Positions 27,120 through 34,664 of a stretch of DNA of 64,000 nucleotides are shown one piece after another (the stretch's first letter is position 1; each line of letters opens with the position of its first letter). The translations under genes were made by a program, and so were the position numbers. The notes beneath the pieces were generated by a model. That model worked only from the letters and a program-made list of their open reading frames with translations. It did not search any database and was not told the DNA's origin. Origin of the DNA: Streptomyces luomodiensis (lineage in GTDB: Bacteria > Actinomycetota > Actinomycetes > Streptomycetales > Streptomycetaceae); contig NZ_CP117522.1 of NCBI RefSeq assembly GCF_031679605.1, forward strand, positions 4,650,001 to 4,714,000, given 5' to 3'.

Positions 27120-28180
27120 CGGCGCTCCCGGGTGGTGTCGGGGACGCCGTTGCGGGCGGTGTCGCGTGTCTCGTTCCGGGCACCCTGCCGGGCGGCATCA
27201 CGTGCCCCGTCCTGCATGCCTTGCCGGGCGGGATCGCGTGCCCCGTCCTGCGCGGCATCACGCGCCCCGGCCCGAGTGGCGTCAGGGACACCTTGCCGGG
27301 CGGCATCACGCGCCCCGGCCCGAGTCGCGTCACGGACCCCGTCCCGGACGGCATCACGAACCCCCGCCCGAGTCGTGTCACGGACCCCGTCCCGGGCGGC
27401 GTCGCGGCCGTCGGCGCAGACGTCGCCCCAGGCGGCGTCGCGGGCGTCGCCCCAGGCGGCATCGCGGCCGTCGCCCCAGGCACCGTCGCGGGCGTCGTCC
27501 AGGTCGCCGTCCCGGGCAAGGCCCCCGGCATCGTTCCCCGGTTCCGCCCGGCGGGGTTCGCTCCGGAAGCCGTCCGACAGCCACTCCACGGCCCCGTACA
27601 GCGCCACGGCCAGCGGGTCCCGCGCCGTGCGGGTCAGCAGGCGCTCGCCCGAGCGGTCCAGCTCGGGGGAGACGTCGAGCAGCAGGCTCAGCCGGGCGCG
27701 GGCCTTGTGCAGGTTGCTGCCGACGCTGCCGACGGAGATCCCCAGCTCTGCGGAGATCGCCTGATAGCTCATGCCCTCCAGCGAATGCATGACGACCACC
27801 TGGCGCTGGCGCGGTGGCAGCGTGCCGAGTGCGCGCAGCGCGGCCAGCGCCTCGGCGGTCTCCTCCACGGTGGCGGTCGTGGCGGCCGGGACGGTCAGCT
27901 CGACCGGCTTCCAGCGGAACCACCAGCGGCGCCCGTCCCGCGAGAGCTTGCGCCGCATGGTGGTGGTCACCCATGCCTCGGGCGAGGCGCACGCCCTGAC
28001 CTCGGGCCAGCGGCGCATCGCCTCGATGTACGCCTCCTGCACGGCGTCCTCGGCGTTCTGCCGGTTGCCGCTGAGCATCACCGCGCGGGCGGCCAGCCAG
28101 GGGTAGGTGCGGGCGTAGAAGGCGTCGAACTCCTCCTCGGACCTCTCTTCGCGCGTGATCTCCTCTGCGGTCCCGCTCAT
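27116..28180 (-). CDS. ECF-type RNA polymerase sigma factor with long repeat tail
   Basis: Sigma-70 region 2 at ~20-90 (YPWLAARAVMLSGNRQNAEDAVQEAYIEAMRRWPEV-type sequence) and region 4 at ~125-185 (LPPRQRQVVVMHSLEGMSYQ, AISAELGISVGSVGSNLHKA, RARL). The SigE/SigK-like C-terminal extension that follows region 4 is replaced from ~220 to 354 by imperfect 4-5 residue repeats (RDGARD, RDAAWGD, RDATRAGA), rich in Arg/Asp/Ala, with no counterpart in ordinary ECF sigmas. Overlaps: 4 nt with the upstream small membrane protein and 4 nt with the downstream M48 protease, making a three-gene operon. No classic anti-sigma factor is adjacent; the 95-residue membrane protein could have that role. Confidence 0.88.
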   Translation of the reverse strand: MSGTAEEITREERSEEEFDAFYARTYPWLAARAVMLSGNRQNAEDAVQEAYIEAMRRWPEVRACASPEAWVTTTMRRKLSRDGRRWWFRWKPVELTVPAATTATVEETAEALAALRALGTLPPRQRQVVVMHSLEGMSYQAISAELGISVGSVGSNLHKARARLSLLLDVSPELDRSGERLLTRTARDPLAVALYGAVEWLSDGFRSEPRRAEPGNDAGGLARDGDLDDARDGAWGDGRDAAWGDARDAAWGDVCADGRDAARDGVRDTTRAGVRDAVRDGVRDATRAGARDAARQGVPDATRAGARDAAQDGARDPARQGMQDGARDAARQGARNETRDTARNGVPDTTRERR

Positions 28181-28464
28181 GCCGCCCGCCCCCCGTCCCG
28201 CTTATCCCGCTCATCCCGTTCGTCCCACTCATCCCGCTCGGACCGCTCCTGCGGCCGCCGCCGTATGGTCAGCGCCGCGCCGTCGGGACGGCGGTCGGTG
28301 AGCACCGTGCCCGGAGCCGTTCTGCTCACCAACTCGGCCAGCGTGCGCGCCCGGAGCCGTTCGCCCGAGCGCGCCGCCAGCCAGCGGATGACGTCCCCCA
28401 TCAGCCGTAGCACCCCCACCGTCACGATCGTTGCCACCGTGAGCCACGGATTGTCCATGAGCAC
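28177..28464 (-). CDS. Small membrane protein upstream of the sigma factor
   Basis: 95 residues. One hydrophobic helix at ~6-22 (WLTVATIVTVGVLRLMGDVI), then a basic segment (RWLAARSGERLRARTLAELV), and a C-terminal charged repeat (DEWDERDERDKRD). GTG at 28464 is favoured, with GAGGAG 7-13 nt upstream; ATG 28458 is the alternative. The stop overlaps the sigma start by 4 nt. No family recognised. The position suggests a membrane partner of the sigma factor or protease. The leader carries an 11-bp inverted repeat that covers part of the ribosome-binding site. Confidence 0.65.
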   Translation of the reverse strand: MLMDNPWLTVATIVTVGVLRLMGDVIRWLAARSGERLRARTLAELVSRTAPGTVLTDRRPDGAALTIRRRPQERSERDEWDERDERDKRDGGRAA

Positions 28465-28475
28465 CCTTATGTCTC

Positions 28476-28516
28476 CTCTTCATGGTTCCCGGCCGGAGCC
28501 GGTTCACCATGAAGAG
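28476..28516 (-). promoter_or_regulatory. Inverted repeat overlapping the ribosome site of the sigma operon
   Basis: CTCTTCATGGT (28476-28486) and its exact complement ACCATGAAGAG (28506-28516) with an inner CCGGC/GCCGG stem. On the minus strand the 3' arm ends in GAAGAG, which is immediately followed by GAG of the GAGGAG site. Folding would partly hide the site. Confidence 0.5.
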
Positions 28517-28687
28517 CCGTCATGGATCGGTTTTCTTCACCGTGATTCTTGAAGACCGCTCGTGTACGCCGGCGCCGCGTACGTCGCGTCAGCGGCCTGT
28601 TAGTCATGGGTTAGCCGATCGACAGCAGCGGCGGACAAGGTTGTTTCCAGGACGCGGAACGCAGCGCGCGAACCGCACCGACAAACC

Positions 28688-28725
28688 GCACCGCGAAAAC
28701 TCGCACCGCGAAAACTCGCACCGCG
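28688..28725. repeat. 15-bp direct repeats upstream of the DUF4232 lipoprotein
   Basis: GCACCGCGAAAACTC at 28688-28702 and 28703-28717, with a partial third copy (GCACCGCG, 28718-28725). The rest of the gap 28517-28760 shows no gene and must hold the divergent promoters. Confidence 0.7.
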
Positions 28726-28760
28726 TCCCGGACACACTTCGACCGCCCTTGGGGGATGCC

Positions 28761-29450
28761 ATGCCGCGCAAGACCGCTCTCCGCCGCACCCGCACCCGCA
28801 CCGTCGCCGCCGCCTCGCTGATCGCCGCTGCCGCGCTCTCGCTCACCGCCTGCGGAAGCGACGGTTCCGACACCGACGCCAAGGGAAACCCGTCCACGGT
28901 CGCCTCGCCCATCCACCCGGACCCGAACACTTCGGCCATCCACCCGAACGATGCCTCCAACGGCTCGCCCAAGGCCGACACCCTGACGAGCGACGCCTCC
29001 GACAGCTCCTCGTCGGCGAACCGCTGCGCCAGCGACCAGTTGGAGGCCGCGTGGTCGAACTTCGAGGGCGGCCCGGACATGGAGTACGACGGACAGCAGA
29101 CCGCCCGGGTGGTGCTGAAGAACACCGGCACGAAGGACTGCACCATGGTCGGCTTCCCGGGTGTGCAGCTCCAGACCGGGCACGGCGAGACCTGGGACCT
29201 GCGGCGCACCAATGACAAGCCGGCGCCGGTGACGCTCGACGCCGGCGGACGGGCCGCCTTCGACATCACGTTCCTGGCGTCGACCCGCGACGACGACCGG
29301 AAGTTCGCGCCGAGCCAGGTCGTCATCACTCCGCCGAACGAGCGCCGCAACATCGTGCTGGACTGGCCCTACGGCGGCGCGCTGCTGGACCAGTCGGGCG
29401 CCACCCGCCCGGGGACCTACGTCGGCCCGGTCAGCGAGCCGCAGACCTGA
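28761..29450 (+). CDS. DUF4232-type secreted lipoprotein
   Basis: Signal sequence RRTRTRTVAAASLIAAAALSLTACGSDG with lipobox LTAC (Cys ~31). A Ser/Asp/Pro-rich linker follows to ~90, then the DUF4232 domain: NRCASDQLEAAWSNFEGGPD, ARVVLKNTGTKDCTMVGFPGVQL, VTLDAGGRAAFDITFLAS and VVITPPNERRNIVLDWP. Two cysteines (CASDQ and DCTMVG) likely form the disulfide usual in this fold. 229 residues from ATG 28761. It stays outside the cell, anchored to the membrane. Role unknown; DUF4232 proteins are numerous in Streptomyces. Confidence 0.85.
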   Translation: MPRKTALRRTRTRTVAAASLIAAAALSLTACGSDGSDTDAKGNPSTVASPIHPDPNTSAIHPNDASNGSPKADTLTSDASDSSSSANRCASDQLEAAWSNFEGGPDMEYDGQQTARVVLKNTGTKDCTMVGFPGVQLQTGHGETWDLRRTNDKPAPVTLDAGGRAAFDITFLASTRDDDRKFAPSQVVITPPNERRNIVLDWPYGGALLDQSGATRPGTYVGPVSEPQT

Positions 29451-29462
29451 GGGCGGACATCA

Positions 29463-29521
29463 GCCCGGCGTGACCGCGCACCTCATCGCGGTGACGGGGC
29501 CTCGGCGCCGCCACGCCGGGC
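29463..29521. terminator. Nested hairpin between convergent lipoprotein and YbjN genes
   Basis: The outer arms GCCCGGCGTG (29463-29472) and CACGCCGGGC (29512-29521) are exact complements. An inner stem ACCGCG/CGCGGT lies at 29473-29492. It is placed between two converging stops, so probably bidirectional. Confidence 0.65.
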
Positions 29522-29538
29522 CGTCGGCTCGGCTACCT

Positions 29539-30204
29539 TCACTTCGCCGTGTCGCGCGTCAGATTGCTGAACGCCTCGAGGTTGCGGGTGGATTCGCCGC
29601 GCGAGGTGCGCCACGCGTACTCCTTGCGGATGGCGGTGGCGAACCCCATCTCCAGCAGGGTGTTGAAGCTGCCGTCCGCGTTCTCCAGCACGGTGCCGAG
29701 CAGCCGGTCGACTTCCTCCGGGGTGACGGCGGCGAGCGGCAGCTTGCCCACCAGGTAGATGTCGCCGAGCTGGTCGATGGCGTAACTCACCCCGTAGAGC
29801 CGGGTGTTGCGCTCCAGCAGCCAGCGGTGGACGGCCTCGTGGTTCTCGTCGGGGTGGCGGACGACGAAGGCGTTGACGGAGAGGGAGTGCCGGCCGACCC
29901 GCAGCGAGCAGGTGGTCGACAGCTTGCGGGTGCCCGGGAGCGTGACGACGAAGGTGCCGTCGGACGGGCTCTCCCATTCGAGCTCGGCGTCGCGCAGGGT
30001 CCGCTCGATCACGGCCTTGGCATCGGACACGGCCCGGGGCCCGGAGGAAGCGGCCCGGGGCCCGGAGGAAGCGGCCAGTGGCCCGGACGCGGCCCGGCTG
30101 CCGGACGACGCCTGGTCCTCGGCCACGGCCCGGGTCCCGGACGCGCCCCGGTCCCCGCTTACGCCCCGGTCTCCGCTCGCGGACGTGCTGTCGGTGTCAC
30201 CCAT
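29539..30204 (-). CDS. YbjN-domain protein downstream of mshA
   Basis: 221 residues. The first ~60 are Ser/Gly/Arg/Ala repeats ([12 protein letters not shown], three copies). The YbjN (type III secretion chaperone-like) domain covers ~65-200: [99 protein letters not shown]. Its ATG overlaps the mshA stop by 8 nt; this mshA-ybjN pair is a recurrent actinobacterial arrangement. Function unknown; other YbjN proteins affect stress responses or act as chaperones. Confidence 0.85.
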   Translation of the reverse strand: MGDTDSTSASGDRGVSGDRGASGTRAVAEDQASSGSRAASGPLAASSGPRAASSGPRAVSDAKAVIERTLRDAELEWESPSDGTFVVTLPGTRKLSTTCSLRVGRHSLSVNAFVVRHPDENHEAVHRWLLERNTRLYGVSYAIDQLGDIYLVGKLPLAAVTPEEVDRLLGTVLENADGSFNTLLEMGFATAIRKEYAWRTSRGESTRNLEAFSNLTRDTAK

Positions 30205-31558
30205 GGGCCGATCGTAGGCGACGCCGCTCACGCAGCGCCTCCGTATAGACCTCCGCCGTGGCCGCGGCGGAGGTGTCCCAGCCGAAGGACTCGGCGTGTC
30301 GGGCCGCGGCCGCGCCCATACGCTCCGACCGTCCCGGGTCCTGCGCGAAGGGGCGCAGGGCACGGGCGTAGTCGGCGGGGTCGTGGCCGTCGATCAGCGT
30401 GCCGCTGACCCCATCGCGTACGGCCACCGGCAGACCGCCCACCGAGGCCGCCACGACCGGGGTGCCGCATGCCTGGGCCTCGATCGCCACCAGCCCGAAC
30501 GACTCGCTGTACGACGGCATGACCAGCACGGACGCCGCCCGGTACCAGTCCGCGAGCTCGTCCTGGACGCAGGGCGGCCGGAACCGGACCACATCGCAGA
30601 TGCCGAGCCGCGCCGCCAGCTTGTGCAGCCCCTCGGGCTTGGCCAGGCCGCTGCCGCTGGGGCCGCCCACCACGGGGACGACCATGCGCCCGCGCAGCGA
30701 GGGGTCCTCCTCCAGGAGGTGGGCGACCGCGTGCAGCAGGATGTCGGGGGCCTTGAGCGGCTGTATGCGCCCGGCGAAGAGGGGTATGAGCGCGTCGGCC
30801 GGCAGCCCCAGCCGGGCACGGGCGGCGGCCCGGCCGTCGGCGGGCCGGAAGCGGTCGAGGTTCACCCCGGGGTGGACGACCGCGACCAGCTCGCGCGCCG
30901 CCTCGTAGTGGCGCACCAGCTCCTCGGCCTCCTCGCCGGTGTTGGCGATCAGCCGGTCGGCGGCGCGGACGATCTGCTGTTCCCCGATGACGCGGGCCGC
31001 GGGTTCGGGGGTGTCGCCCTCCGCCAGCGCGGCGTTCTTGACCTTGGCCATGGTGTGCATGGCGTGCACCAGGGGCACTCCCCAGCGCTCGGCGGCCAGC
31101 CAGCCGACGTGGCCGGAGAGCCAGTAGTGGGAGTGGACGAGATCGTAATAGCCGGGCCGGTGCCCGGCCCACGCCTGCATGACCCCGTGCGTGAAGGCGC
31201 ACAGCTGCGCCGGCAGGTCCTCCTTCGCCAGCCCCTCGTAGGGCCCCGCGTCCACATGCCGTACGAGCACCCCGGGGGCGAGCTCGACGACCGGGGGGAG
31301 CGCGGCGGTGGTGGACCGGGTGAAGATCTCCACCTCGATGTCGATGGCGGCCAGGCGCTTGGCCAGCTCGACGATGTAGACGTTCATCCCCCCGGCGTCG
31401 CCGGTGCCGGGCTGATGCAGCGGCGAGGTGTGCACGCTGAGCATCGCGATCCGCCGCGGCCGCCGCGGAACGCGGCGAAACCGCTGGTGGGACGGGACGC
31501 CGAACGGTGCATGGGGCCGGCCTCGCAGGCCGCCGAGCCGGGGCGCGTACTGGCTCAC
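30197..31558 (-). CDS. mshA: D-inositol-3-phosphate glycosyltransferase MshA
   Basis: First step of mycothiol synthesis: GlcNAc transfer from UDP-GlcNAc to inositol 3-phosphate. GT-B fold, GT4 family. The acceptor loop is [21 protein letters not shown] (~41-61), with [27 protein letters not shown] in the middle. The donor domain includes [19 protein letters not shown] and the EX7E motif in [20 protein letters not shown]. 453 residues from GTG 31558, preceded by GGAGG 9 nt upstream ([10 protein letters not shown], as in relatives). mshD, the last gene of the same pathway, is 8 kb away. Confidence 0.96.
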   Translation of the reverse strand: MSQYAPRLGGLRGRPHAPFGVPSHQRFRRVPRRPRRIAMLSVHTSPLHQPGTGDAGGMNVYIVELAKRLAAIDIEVEIFTRSTTAALPPVVELAPGVLVRHVDAGPYEGLAKEDLPAQLCAFTHGVMQAWAGHRPGYYDLVHSHYWLSGHVGWLAAERWGVPLVHAMHTMAKVKNAALAEGDTPEPAARVIGEQQIVRAADRLIANTGEEAEELVRHYEAARELVAVVHPGVNLDRFRPADGRAAARARLGLPADALIPLFAGRIQPLKAPDILLHAVAHLLEEDPSLRGRMVVPVVGGPSGSGLAKPEGLHKLAARLGICDVVRFRPPCVQDELADWYRAASVLVMPSYSESFGLVAIEAQACGTPVVAASVGGLPVAVRDGVSGTLIDGHDPADYARALRPFAQDPGRSERMGAAAARHAESFGWDTSAAATAEVYTEALRERRRLRSAHG

Positions 31559-31764
31559 CGCGCGATACCTCCTTGCCGGGGCGGGCTCCCTCCTGGGTCC
31601 TCAACACCGGAACGCGTTGTTCCCATTTCCGCTTTGCCAAAGCGTGACGTTCCGTGTTCGTCGGCCCCTCGTGTCCGCTCCCCTGCCCGCCCCGAAGTCC
31701 TTCCCTGTCCCCCGGGTCCGCCCCGCCCCGTCCACCCCGTCCGCCCCCGCATAGGCTCTGCGCC

Positions 31765-32577
31765 ATGCCCGCCCGCGTACCCCCGCCGTCCCGTCCGATC
31801 GGTTCGGCGACCCGTGGGACGACCAACCCCAATCGGCTGCGCCGGATGGACCGGTGGATAGCGGCGGCGCACGGGGCCGCGTTGCGGCGGGCCGGCGAGG
31901 CACCGGTGGCGGTGGACCTGGGGTACGGGGCGGCCCCCTGGACCGCCGTCGAGCTGCTGGACCGGCTGCGGACCGTACGGGCCGGGACCCGCGTGGTGGG
32001 CGTCGAGATCGACCCCGGACGCGTGGCCGCCGCGCGGCCGTACGAGCGCGACGGGCTCACCTTCGCGCACGGCGGCTTCGAGGTGCCGCTGCCGGACGGG
32101 GCCCGCCCCGCGCTCATCCGGGCGGCCAATGTGCTGCGGCAGTACGAGGAGGACGAGGTCGCCGCCGTGTGGCGGCGGCTGTGCGCCCGGCTGGCGCCCG
32201 GCGGGCTGCTGGTGGAGGGCACCTGCGACGAGATCGGGCGGCGGCACGTATGGGTCGCGCTCGACCCGGCCGGCCCGCGCACCGTGACCTTCGCGGCCCG
32301 CCTCGGCTCCCTGGAACGCCCCTCCGACCTGGCCGAACGGCTCCCCAAGGCGCTGATCCACCGCAATGTGCCGGGCGAACCGGTGCACGCCTTCCTGCGC
32401 GACTTCGACCGCGCCTGGGCGGCCGCCGCCCCGTACGCGCCGCTCAGCGCGCGTCAGCGCTGGATACGCAGCGCCCAGACGCTGCGCGCCGAGGGCTGGC
32501 CGCTCACCGACGGGCCGCGACGCTGGCGCCAGGGGGAGGTCACGGTGCGGTGGGAGGCGCTGGCGCCCCAGGGCTGA
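31765..32577 (+). CDS. Class I SAM-dependent methyltransferase
   Basis: 270 residues. N-terminus GTTNPNRLRRMDRWIAAAHG, SAM motif I VAVDLGYGAAPWTAVELLDRL, acidic end of strand 2 VVGVEIDPGRVAAARPY, then ANVLRQYEEDEVAAVWRRLCARLAPGGLLVEG-type motif IV/post-I. The family is widespread next to mshA in Streptomyces and of unknown substrate. It is divergent from mshA with 206 nt between starts and convergent with an HTH regulator. ATG 31765 is chosen, with weak ribosome site (GGCTCTGCGCC). Confidence 0.82.
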   Translation: MPARVPPPSRPIGSATRGTTNPNRLRRMDRWIAAAHGAALRRAGEAPVAVDLGYGAAPWTAVELLDRLRTVRAGTRVVGVEIDPGRVAAARPYERDGLTFAHGGFEVPLPDGARPALIRAANVLRQYEEDEVAAVWRRLCARLAPGGLLVEGTCDEIGRRHVWVALDPAGPRTVTFAARLGSLERPSDLAERLPKALIHRNVPGEPVHAFLRDFDRAWAAAAPYAPLSARQRWIRSAQTLRAEGWPLTDGPRRWRQGEVTVRWEALAPQG

Positions 32578-32662
32578 CGGCCCCGTCGGGCCCGTCGGCC
32601 CAGGTGTCCGGCCCGTCGGCCGTCATGCCTGACCCGGACGCGGGAACGCCTGAACGCGTCCC

Positions 32663-33511
32663 TCAAGCCACCGCCGCCGCACCCGCCAGCACGCTCAGTG
32701 CCTCCGCCGTCGCCGACCCCTTGTCGGCCGTGTACGTGCACAGCATCTGCCCCGGGTCCGCGGGCAGGACGAACGCCTCGAACCGCAGCACCAGCTCTCC
32801 CAGCTCCGGGTGGCGGAACCGCTTGACGCCCCGCGTCCGCTCCTGCACCGCCTGCGCCTCCCACCGCCGCTTGAACTCCTCGCTCCGCTCCAGCAGCTCG
32901 TGGATGACCCGGCACACCCGCGAACTGCCCGGGTGGCGTCCGATCTCCGCGCGCAGCCCGGCCACCGTGTCATCGGCGACCTCGTCCCAGTTCGGATGAA
33001 TCTCCTTGAGCCGGGGGTCGAGGAAGACCAGCAGCGGACCGTTCCGCCGCTCCTCGGGGATCGTGGCGTAGTCGATGCCGAGCCGGGTGCCGAGCCGGTT
33101 CCAGGCCAGGACGTCCATCGCGGGCCCGTAGACGTAGGCGGGGACGGTGCCGTCCATCGCGTCCAGCAGCTGCTGGATCTCCGGCCGCACCCGCGGCCGC
33201 GGTTCGGGATCGCAGGCTCCGCCGGACCGCCGCGGCAGCGTGATGTTGCGCAGATAGGTGTGCTCGGAAGGGGTCAGCCGCAGCGCCCGCGCCAGCCCGC
33301 CGACCACCGAATCCGAGATGGCCGGGGCCCGGCCCTGCTCGATCCGGGTGTAGTAGTCGACGCTGATCCCGGCCCGCTGGGCCACCTCCTCACGGCGCAG
33401 CCCCCGCACCCGGCGCCGGACGACTCCCTCCGGCAACCCCAGTTCGGCCGGGTCGAGCGCGGCGCGGCGCGCCTTGAGGAACGCTTTGATCTCCGGTTCG
33501 GAATGGCCCAT
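32663..33511 (-). CDS. XRE-family regulator with MmyB-like ligand-binding domain
   Basis: 282 residues. The HTH covers ~20-80 (RRRVRGLRREEVAQRAGISV, DYYTRIEQGRAPAISDSVVGGLARAL). The MmyB-like PAS-type domain (~105-270) includes VPAYVYGPAMDVLAWNRLG, PNWDEVADDTVAGLRAEIGRHPG, FRHPELGELVLRFEAF and LPADPGQMLCTYTADKGSATAEAL. Such regulators usually sit divergently beside a dehydrogenase or aldo/keto reductase that they repress. Here that partner survives only as a C-terminal scrap upstream (33575-33690), so the regulator may be orphaned. ATG 33511; the longer upstream frame is not coding. Confidence 0.92.
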   Translation of the reverse strand: MGHSEPEIKAFLKARRAALDPAELGLPEGVVRRRVRGLRREEVAQRAGISVDYYTRIEQGRAPAISDSVVGGLARALRLTPSEHTYLRNITLPRRSGGACDPEPRPRVRPEIQQLLDAMDGTVPAYVYGPAMDVLAWNRLGTRLGIDYATIPEERRNGPLLVFLDPRLKEIHPNWDEVADDTVAGLRAEIGRHPGSSRVCRVIHELLERSEEFKRRWEAQAVQERTRGVKRFRHPELGELVLRFEAFVLPADPGQMLCTYTADKGSATAEALSVLAGAAAVA

Positions 33512-33574
33512 CGGTCCATTATCCGCGGTCCATCGTGCGCGATCCGTTGTCCGCGGTCCGTCTGTCCGCGCCCG

Positions 33575-33690
33575 GTGATCGTCCTGGACCGGATCGACGA
33601 GATCGTCCCGCCGGGTACGGACCTCAACCGGGCGGACAGCTACTACGTGCCCCCGGCGCTCGCGGACAAGACCCAACGCCGCCGCCGACG
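33575..33690 (+). pseudogene. C-terminal scrap of an aldo/keto reductase
   Basis: The plus strand reads VIVLDRIDEIVPPGTDLNRA then DSYYVPPALADKTQRRRRR with no start nearby. IDEIVPPG..LN.AD is the typical end of actinobacterial aldo/keto reductases of the kind encoded beside MmyB-type regulators. About 38 codons remain; the rest of the gene is absent and the frame runs into the opposite-strand Nudix gene. This indicates a deletion that removed the reductase body and brought its tail next to the regulator promoter. Confidence 0.6.
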
Positions 33691-33695
33691 GCTGG

Positions 33696-34166
33696 TCATG
33701 AGGGCAGGGCGTGCAGCAACGCGTCGATGAGCGTGCGGTCGTGGTCGTAGGTGAGACGGCGACGGGCCGCGTCCGGGGGCAGCCAGACCAGGCGGTCGAC
33801 CTCCCGATTGGGTACGAAGGTCTCGTCGTCGACGTCGACCGCCTCCGCCGCCCAGTAGCGGACCTCCTTGGGGCGGCCCTTGGCCAGGTAGTGGAGGGTG
33901 GGCAAGGCCGGCCCCGGGGCGCAGCCCATACCGGTCTCCTCGGCGACCTCACGCACCGCGCCGCGCAGCGCGTCCTCGCCGTGCTTCAGCTTGCCCTTGG
34001 GATGGGACCAGTCGTCGTAGCGCGGCCGGTGGACGAGGGCGACCTCCAGCCGACCGTCCCGCAGGGACCGTCGCCACAGCACACAGCCCGCCGCGAGGAC
34101 GGTCCCGGCGCCCATTTCCCGGTCACCTTCACCGTCACCGTCACCACGGGAATTCCGCCGGCTCAT
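33696..34166 (-). CDS. Nudix hydrolase
   Basis: 156 residues. The Nudix box GKLKHGEDALRGAVREVAEETGM (GX5EX7REVXEEXG) is intact with all metal ligands, at ~58-80. The N-terminus starts AGTVLAAGCVLWRRSLRDG, and VRYWAAEAVDVDDETFVPNREVDRLVWLP follows the box. Members hydrolyse nucleoside-diphosphate derivatives; the closest type by layout is MutT/Ap4A-like enzymes found near ppk. It follows ppk and the CHAD gene on the same strand but is separated by ~500 bp of repeat DNA, so probably not co-transcribed. Confidence 0.92.
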   Translation of the reverse strand: MSRRNSRGDGDGEGDREMGAGTVLAAGCVLWRRSLRDGRLEVALVHRPRYDDWSHPKGKLKHGEDALRGAVREVAEETGMGCAPGPALPTLHYLAKGRPKEVRYWAAEAVDVDDETFVPNREVDRLVWLPPDAARRRLTYDHDRTLIDALLHALPS

Positions 34167-34664
34167 CCACCGTCTCCCTCCAGGGTCTCCCGTTGTCCGT
34201 CCTCAGCCGCGCGACGAGCACTGTCGCAGATCCCCGGCACCCAACGCCCGCGGCCCGCCGCCCGACACCCGCCGCCCGACGTCCGGCGCCCAACGTCCGG
34301 CACACGTGGCCCGCTGTCCGACACCTGGCGCCTGGCGCCCGGCCACCCGTGGCCCGTGGCCCGTGGCCCAGCGTCCGGCGCCTGTGGCCCGATGTCCGGC
34401 ACCCGGCACCCGTGCCCCGCCGTCCGACGCCCGTGACCCGACACCCGACACCTGGCGCCCGGCCCGTGGCCCGACGTCCGGCGCCCGTGTCCGGCGACCG
34501 TCGCCCAACGCCCGACGTCCGGCCTCCGATACCCAACGCCCGACACACCCGGCGACCGGGGACCGACAACCGCCGTCGAGACCGGCGCCCGACGTCCGCA
34601 GCCCGCCCGCACCCGCCGCCCGACGACCGATATCCGGCCTCCTCCCCTGGCCCGGCGCCCCGTG
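34167..34664. repeat. Degenerate minisatellite-like region between CHAD and Nudix genes
   Basis: No gene is supported on either strand. About 450 bp are made of degenerate ~10-18 bp units such as CCCGACGTCCGGCGCC, GTGGCCCGTGGCCC and CAACGCCCGAC, repeated with drift from about 34245 to 34625. Open frames exist in several phases because the units are stop-poor, and the translations are low-complexity. It may be a replication-slippage product, a recombination hot spot or a transcriptional insulator. Confidence 0.65.

Noticed and set aside
32578..32662. GGCCCGTCGG repeats as a terminator
   Set aside because: Direct repeats only; no convincing stem between the convergent genes.
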